Positions 5,567 to 7,821 of a stretch of DNA of 7,821 nucleotides are shown in pieces. The notes under the pieces are model-generated. The model was not told the origin of the DNA. It was given only the letters and a program-made list of their open reading frames with translations, and did not search any database. The DNA is from JAZFYD01 sp036443405 (lineage in GTDB: Bacteria > Planctomycetota > PLA2), in assembly GCA_036443405.1 (NCBI GenBank), contig JAZFYD010000198.1, forward strand, positions 1 through 7,821, in the 5' to 3' direction. The position numbers and the translations under genes are program-made. How positions within the stretch are numbered: position 1 is the stretch's first letter; each line of letters opens with the position of its first letter.

Positions 5567-7099
5567 TTACGGGCGCGGCGCGGTCGCTGCGAGGTCGTCG
5601 GTGGCCGGATCCGGGACGGGTGTCTCATCCTGGGCCGCCCGCAGCGCGCGCTGGCGGCGAAAGTGGTTCCTCAGGGTGCCGCCGCCCAGGAAGAAGAACC
5701 CACCGGCGACAAGCATCGGAAGGATGATCCCGAACATGTGACCGCGGTCCACGAGTAGGTAGATCGACGACGCCGTGAGATAGACCCCGAACGCGATTTC
5801 CGTCCACGCCTGGCCGATGGCCGCGTTGGCCTTGTAACCCTGTTGGGGTTTGTCGCCCTCTTTCGGCGTGCGCACGAACTCGGTCTTGTGGCCGAACAAA
5901 GCCTCGAGCACCGCGCGGCAGCTGTTGATCATCATGCTCATCGCGAAACCGATCGCGAGCGGGAGAGTCAGGAGGCGGCCGAGCGTGAGGCGTTTCGCCT
6001 CCCACTGGCTGACCGCGTAGAACGAAAAGAACGCGAACACGACGAGATAGAGGCTCGTCACGTCGAGCAGAATCTGCGCGGGCGTGCTGTGGAAACGGCT
6101 GCGCACCAGGACGATGGGCAGCGACAGGATCGTCAGCGTGCCCAACAAGAGGAACGCGAAGTGTCCCGACAGCATGAATGTCGCTTCGATCTTTGCCTTC
6201 AGCGGGACGTTGGCGCGCCAGATCGTCGGCAGGTGTTCGCGCAGCACCTCCGTGTAGCCCTTCGCCCAACGGTGCTGCTGGCTCTTGAACGCGTCGACGT
6301 CGGCGGGAACCTCGGCCGGAACCGTGAGGTCGCGCAGGTAGACGAACTCCCAGCCGCGCAGCAGCGCGCGGAACGAGATCTCGGTGTCCTCCGTGATCGA
6401 GCTTGCGGACCAGCCGCCCGCGTCGTCGATGCAGGAGCGCCGCCAGATGCCGGCGGTTCCATTGAAGTTGAAGAACCGGCCCGTGCGATGGCGGTACGTG
6501 TGCTCGAGGATGAAGTGTCCGTCGAGGAACAGCGTCGCGAACCGTGTCAGGAGGTTGCGCTTGAGGTTGAGGTGTTCCCAGCGCGCCTGCACCAATCCGA
6601 CACCTTCCTTCGCGAAATACGGGACGACCTGGCGCAGGAAGTCGGGGCGCGGTTGGAAGTCGGCGTCGAAGATCGCGACCAGGTCCGAGTCATCGAGATG
6701 GAGGCCGTTCGCGAGGGCGCCGGCTTTGAAGCCTTCGCGCGAGTCCCGGCGGATGTGCTCGGCGCTCACCCCGTTGGCGCGCAGTTCGGCGCAGGCCTCG
6801 GCCGCGATCTCGACGGTTTCGTCGTTCGAGTCGTCTAGTACCTGAACCCGCAGTTTGTCCCGCGGGTAGTCGAACTTGCCGACGGCTCCGAGGATCCGGC
6901 GAACCACCGCACGCTCGTTGTAGATGGGGACCTGCACGAGCACGGTCGGCCACTCCTTGAGCGTGCCCTCCGGGAGCGGGTTGTTTTTGCGCGTGCGCAG
7001 ATACTCCACGAGGATGTGGACCCGGTGCACGCCGTAGAGCATCAGGAGGCAAGCGAGCGGCACATAGAGCGCCAGCAGGAGTATCTGGGAAACAGTCAC
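5567..7099 (-). CDS. processive family-2 glycosyltransferase, CslA/cellulose-synthase-like
   Basis: The 510-residue membrane enzyme is predicted to polymerise a beta-linked polysaccharide from a nucleotide sugar at the inner membrane. An N-terminal helix (about residues 4-24) precedes a cytosolic GT2 domain with the full processive set: VQVPIYNE (55-62), DDSND (89-93), DAD (145-147), FNGTAGIWRR (about 212-221), TED (236-238) and QQHRW (274-278). VQARW (170-174) and the FNGTAGIW/AGGW segment resemble plant CslA/CslC mannan and glucan synthases, so a glucan or (gluco)mannan-type product is plausible; the sugar cannot be read from sequence. About four to five further hydrophobic segments follow (about 303-490), then a Pro/Asp/Ala-rich tail. 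No PilZ domain is present. The start is GTG 7099, with GGAG at 7106-7109 six bases upstream; the longer in-frame TTG at 7177 lies in an intergenic palindrome. The response regulator follows 60 bp downstream. Confidence 0.95.
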   Translation of the reverse strand: MTVSQILLLALYVPLACLLMLYGVHRVHILVEYLRTRKNNPLPEGTLKEWPTVLVQVPIYNERAVVRRILGAVGKFDYPRDKLRVQVLDDSNDETVEIAAEACAELRANGVSAEHIRRDSREGFKAGALANGLHLDDSDLVAIFDADFQPRPDFLRQVVPYFAKEGVGLVQARWEHLNLKRNLLTRFATLFLDGHFILEHTYRHRTGRFFNFNGTAGIWRRSCIDDAGGWSASSITEDTEISFRALLRGWEFVYLRDLTVPAEVPADVDAFKSQQHRWAKGYTEVLREHLPTIWRANVPLKAKIEATFMLSGHFAFLLLGTLTILSLPIVLVRSRFHSTPAQILLDVTSLYLVVFAFFSFYAVSQWEAKRLTLGRLLTLPLAIGFAMSMMINSCRAVLEALFGHKTEFVRTPKEGDKPQQGYKANAAIGQAWTEIAFGVYLTASSIYLLVDRGHMFGIILPMLVAGGFFFLGGGTLRNHFRRQRALRAAQDETPVPDPATDDLAATAPRP

Positions 7100-7105
7100 G
7101 GAGGG

Positions 7106-7109
7106 CTCC
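7106..7109 (-). promoter_or_regulatory. ribosome binding site deciding the glycosyltransferase GTG start
   Basis: On the minus strand GGAG (7109 down to 7106) stands six bases before the GTG at 7099. This favours that start over the TTG at 7177, which would add 26 residues encoded by the intergenic inverted repeats. Confidence 0.6.
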
Positions 7110-7130
7110 GGAAGCCCAACAGCATATCGC

Positions 7131-7230
7131 CGGTACCAAACGGTGCCTGACACAGTTCCGAACGGAACTTGTGTCAAAGCGTGCCGGGCACCGCCTTGGA
7201 CGGTTTTTGGTCACCAAGGGTGCCACGCTT
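7131..7230. repeat. nested inverted-repeat cluster, REP-like, between sppA and the glycosyltransferase gene
   Basis: The roughly 145-bp gap between the two minus-strand genes contains several interlocking palindromes. TGACACAGTTCCG (7148-7160) pairs with CGGAACTTGTGTCA (7163-7176), giving a 13-bp stem with one bulged T and a 2-base turn; in practice the loop must open by a pair or more. Flanking it, GGTGCC (7142-7147) matches GGCACC (7187-7192). The latter can instead pair with GGTGCC at 7219-7224, extended by AAGCGTG (7177-7183) with CACGCTT (7224-7230). CCTTGG (7194-7199) also pairs with CCAAGG (7214-7219), and GGTACCAAAC (7132-7141) roughly matches GTTTTTGGTCACC (7203-7215). The layout resembles REP/BIME elements spread by REP-associated (Y1) transposases. 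Whether it is repeated in the genome cannot be seen here. It may also act as a processing or attenuating structure downstream of sppA; no clear T-run makes it a classical terminator. Confidence 0.6.
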
Positions 7231-7244
7231 GGCGGGAGACGCGG

Positions 7245-7821
7245 CTATCCGGCGGGCATCCAGAGGTAGTAGAAGCCCGGTTCCATGCCCTTGCGGCCGA
7301 AGTTCATCGTCTCGACCTTGATGTCGTTTCGCTCGATGTGGGTGTAGATGCTGCCGCGGTATTCGCCCGGCCGCTGATAGGTCACGACCTGGATGTCCTG
7401 CGCGCCGATGCGCTGCTTCATCCGCGAGAACGCGTCATCCACGTGGCCGATCCGATCCACAAGGCCGAGCTTCCGCGCCTGCTCCGCGCTGTAGATGCGT
7501 CCGTCGGCGGCTTTTTCGACCTGCTCGTCCGTGAGGTTGGGCCGCCCGGCCTTCACGACGCTCTTGAAACGGCCGTGGAAGTCATCGATCACGCTTTGAA
7601 TCTGCGCGCGCTCCTCGGGTTTCATTTCGCGTGTCCACGAACCCGCGTCCTTGAACTCGCCGCTCTTGAGCGTTTGGTCCTGGACGCCGATCTTCTCCAT
7701 CAACCCGGTCACGTTCATCCCCCAAAACAGCACGCCGATCGACCCGGTAATCGTCGCCGGGTGCGCGATGACCTCGTCCGCCGCCATCGCGACGTAGTAG
7801 CCGCCGGACGCACCGACACCC
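7245..7821 (-). CDS. sppA: signal peptide peptidase SppA, C-terminal part (5' end outside window)
   Basis: SppA is a membrane-bound Ser/Lys protease of the S49 family that degrades cleaved signal peptides. The 191 visible residues begin inside the catalytic core: GVGASGGYYVA, where the Ser codon at 7806-7808 is the expected nucleophile of the A-S-G-G motif. The next family motifs are TITGSIGV and then LKSGEFKDAG. The Lys of FKD lies 52 residues after the Ser, the spacing of Ser147/Lys199 in Bacillus subtilis SppA, so it is the likely general base. The segments RAQIQSVIDDFHGRF, DGRIYSAEQARKLGLVDRIG and the terminal region fit the rest of an S49 domain. The frame is open to the window edge, so the start, any membrane anchor and the first part of the domain are missing. 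The ATG at 7785-7787 is internal. The order Ser before Lys within one domain indicates the short single-domain type rather than the duplicated E. coli form. TAG at 7245-7247 ends the gene. Confidence 0.94.
   Translation of the reverse strand, partial: GVGASGGYYVAMAADEVIAHPATITGSIGVLFWGMNVTGLMEKIGVQDQTLKSGEFKDAGSWTREMKPEERAQIQSVIDDFHGRFKSVVKAGRPNLTDEQVEKAADGRIYSAEQARKLGLVDRIGHVDDAFSRMKQRIGAQDIQVVTYQRPGEYRGSIYTHIERNDIKVETMNFGRKGMEPGFYYLWMPAG

Noticed and set aside
5843..6838. Plus-strand open frame (331 codons) across the glycosyltransferase
   Set aside because: It lies antisense to the DAD/TED/QxxRW-containing gene and its composition (Arg, Glu, Val, Ala) is a codon shadow.
7100..7177. TTG at 7177 as the glycosyltransferase start
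   Set aside because: The extra 26 residues come from the intergenic inverted repeat, whereas GTG 7099 has a well-spaced GGAG and directly precedes the first membrane helix.

Overview
The window is high-GC, gene-dense bacterial chromosomal DNA with no mobile element, RNA gene or CRISPR array that I can see. It holds two gene groups that face each other and meet at 4349-4352. Stretches without a gene are all under 150 bp. GC-rich composition, GTG/TTG starts, a carboxypeptidase-regulatory-like repeat protein, a bacterial inositol-phosphate synthase and a CheY/HD-GYP regulator would suit a Planctomycetota-like or other environmental high-GC lineage (Myxococcota, Acidobacteriota). That placement is only an impression; nothing here fixes the taxonomy.

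Plus strand, 1-4352: five genes in tight series. The first is the 3' end of an unrecognised Ala-rich protein. Its stop overlaps the start of inositol-3-phosphate synthase (ino1, 388-1602) in an ATGA. After 49 bp comes an exported or membrane-anchored protein built of several Ig/prealbumin-like beta modules (1652-3211). Then, with gaps of 9 and 10 bp, come a single-pass membrane protein with a C2-like calcium/lipid-binding signature (3221-3826) and a short four-helix PqiA-family membrane protein (3837-4352, TTG start). The spacing suggests one transcript. The shared theme could be envelope or lipid biology (inositol headgroup precursor, C2-like module, PqiA-family protein), but that link is inference.

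Minus strand, 7821-4349, read right to left: the C-terminal two-thirds or so of a single-domain signal peptide peptidase SppA with its catalytic Ser in view; a 145-bp intergenic region packed with nested inverted repeats (REP-like); a CslA/cellulose-synthase-like processive GT2 glycosyltransferase (7099-5567, GTG start with a GGAG ribosome site); and, 60 bp further, a response regulator with receiver, coiled-coil and HD-GYP domains that should hydrolyse cyclic di-GMP. A polysaccharide synthase beside a c-di-GMP phosphodiesterase suggests regulated surface-polysaccharide production, although the synthase itself has no PilZ domain.

The two groups converge with no spacer: the palindrome CTAG at 4349-4352 supplies the TAG stop of both the PqiA-like gene and the response regulator. 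No complete novel system is evident. The best leads are the ino1/C2/PqiA envelope cluster, the C2-like protein itself and the intergenic palindrome cluster.
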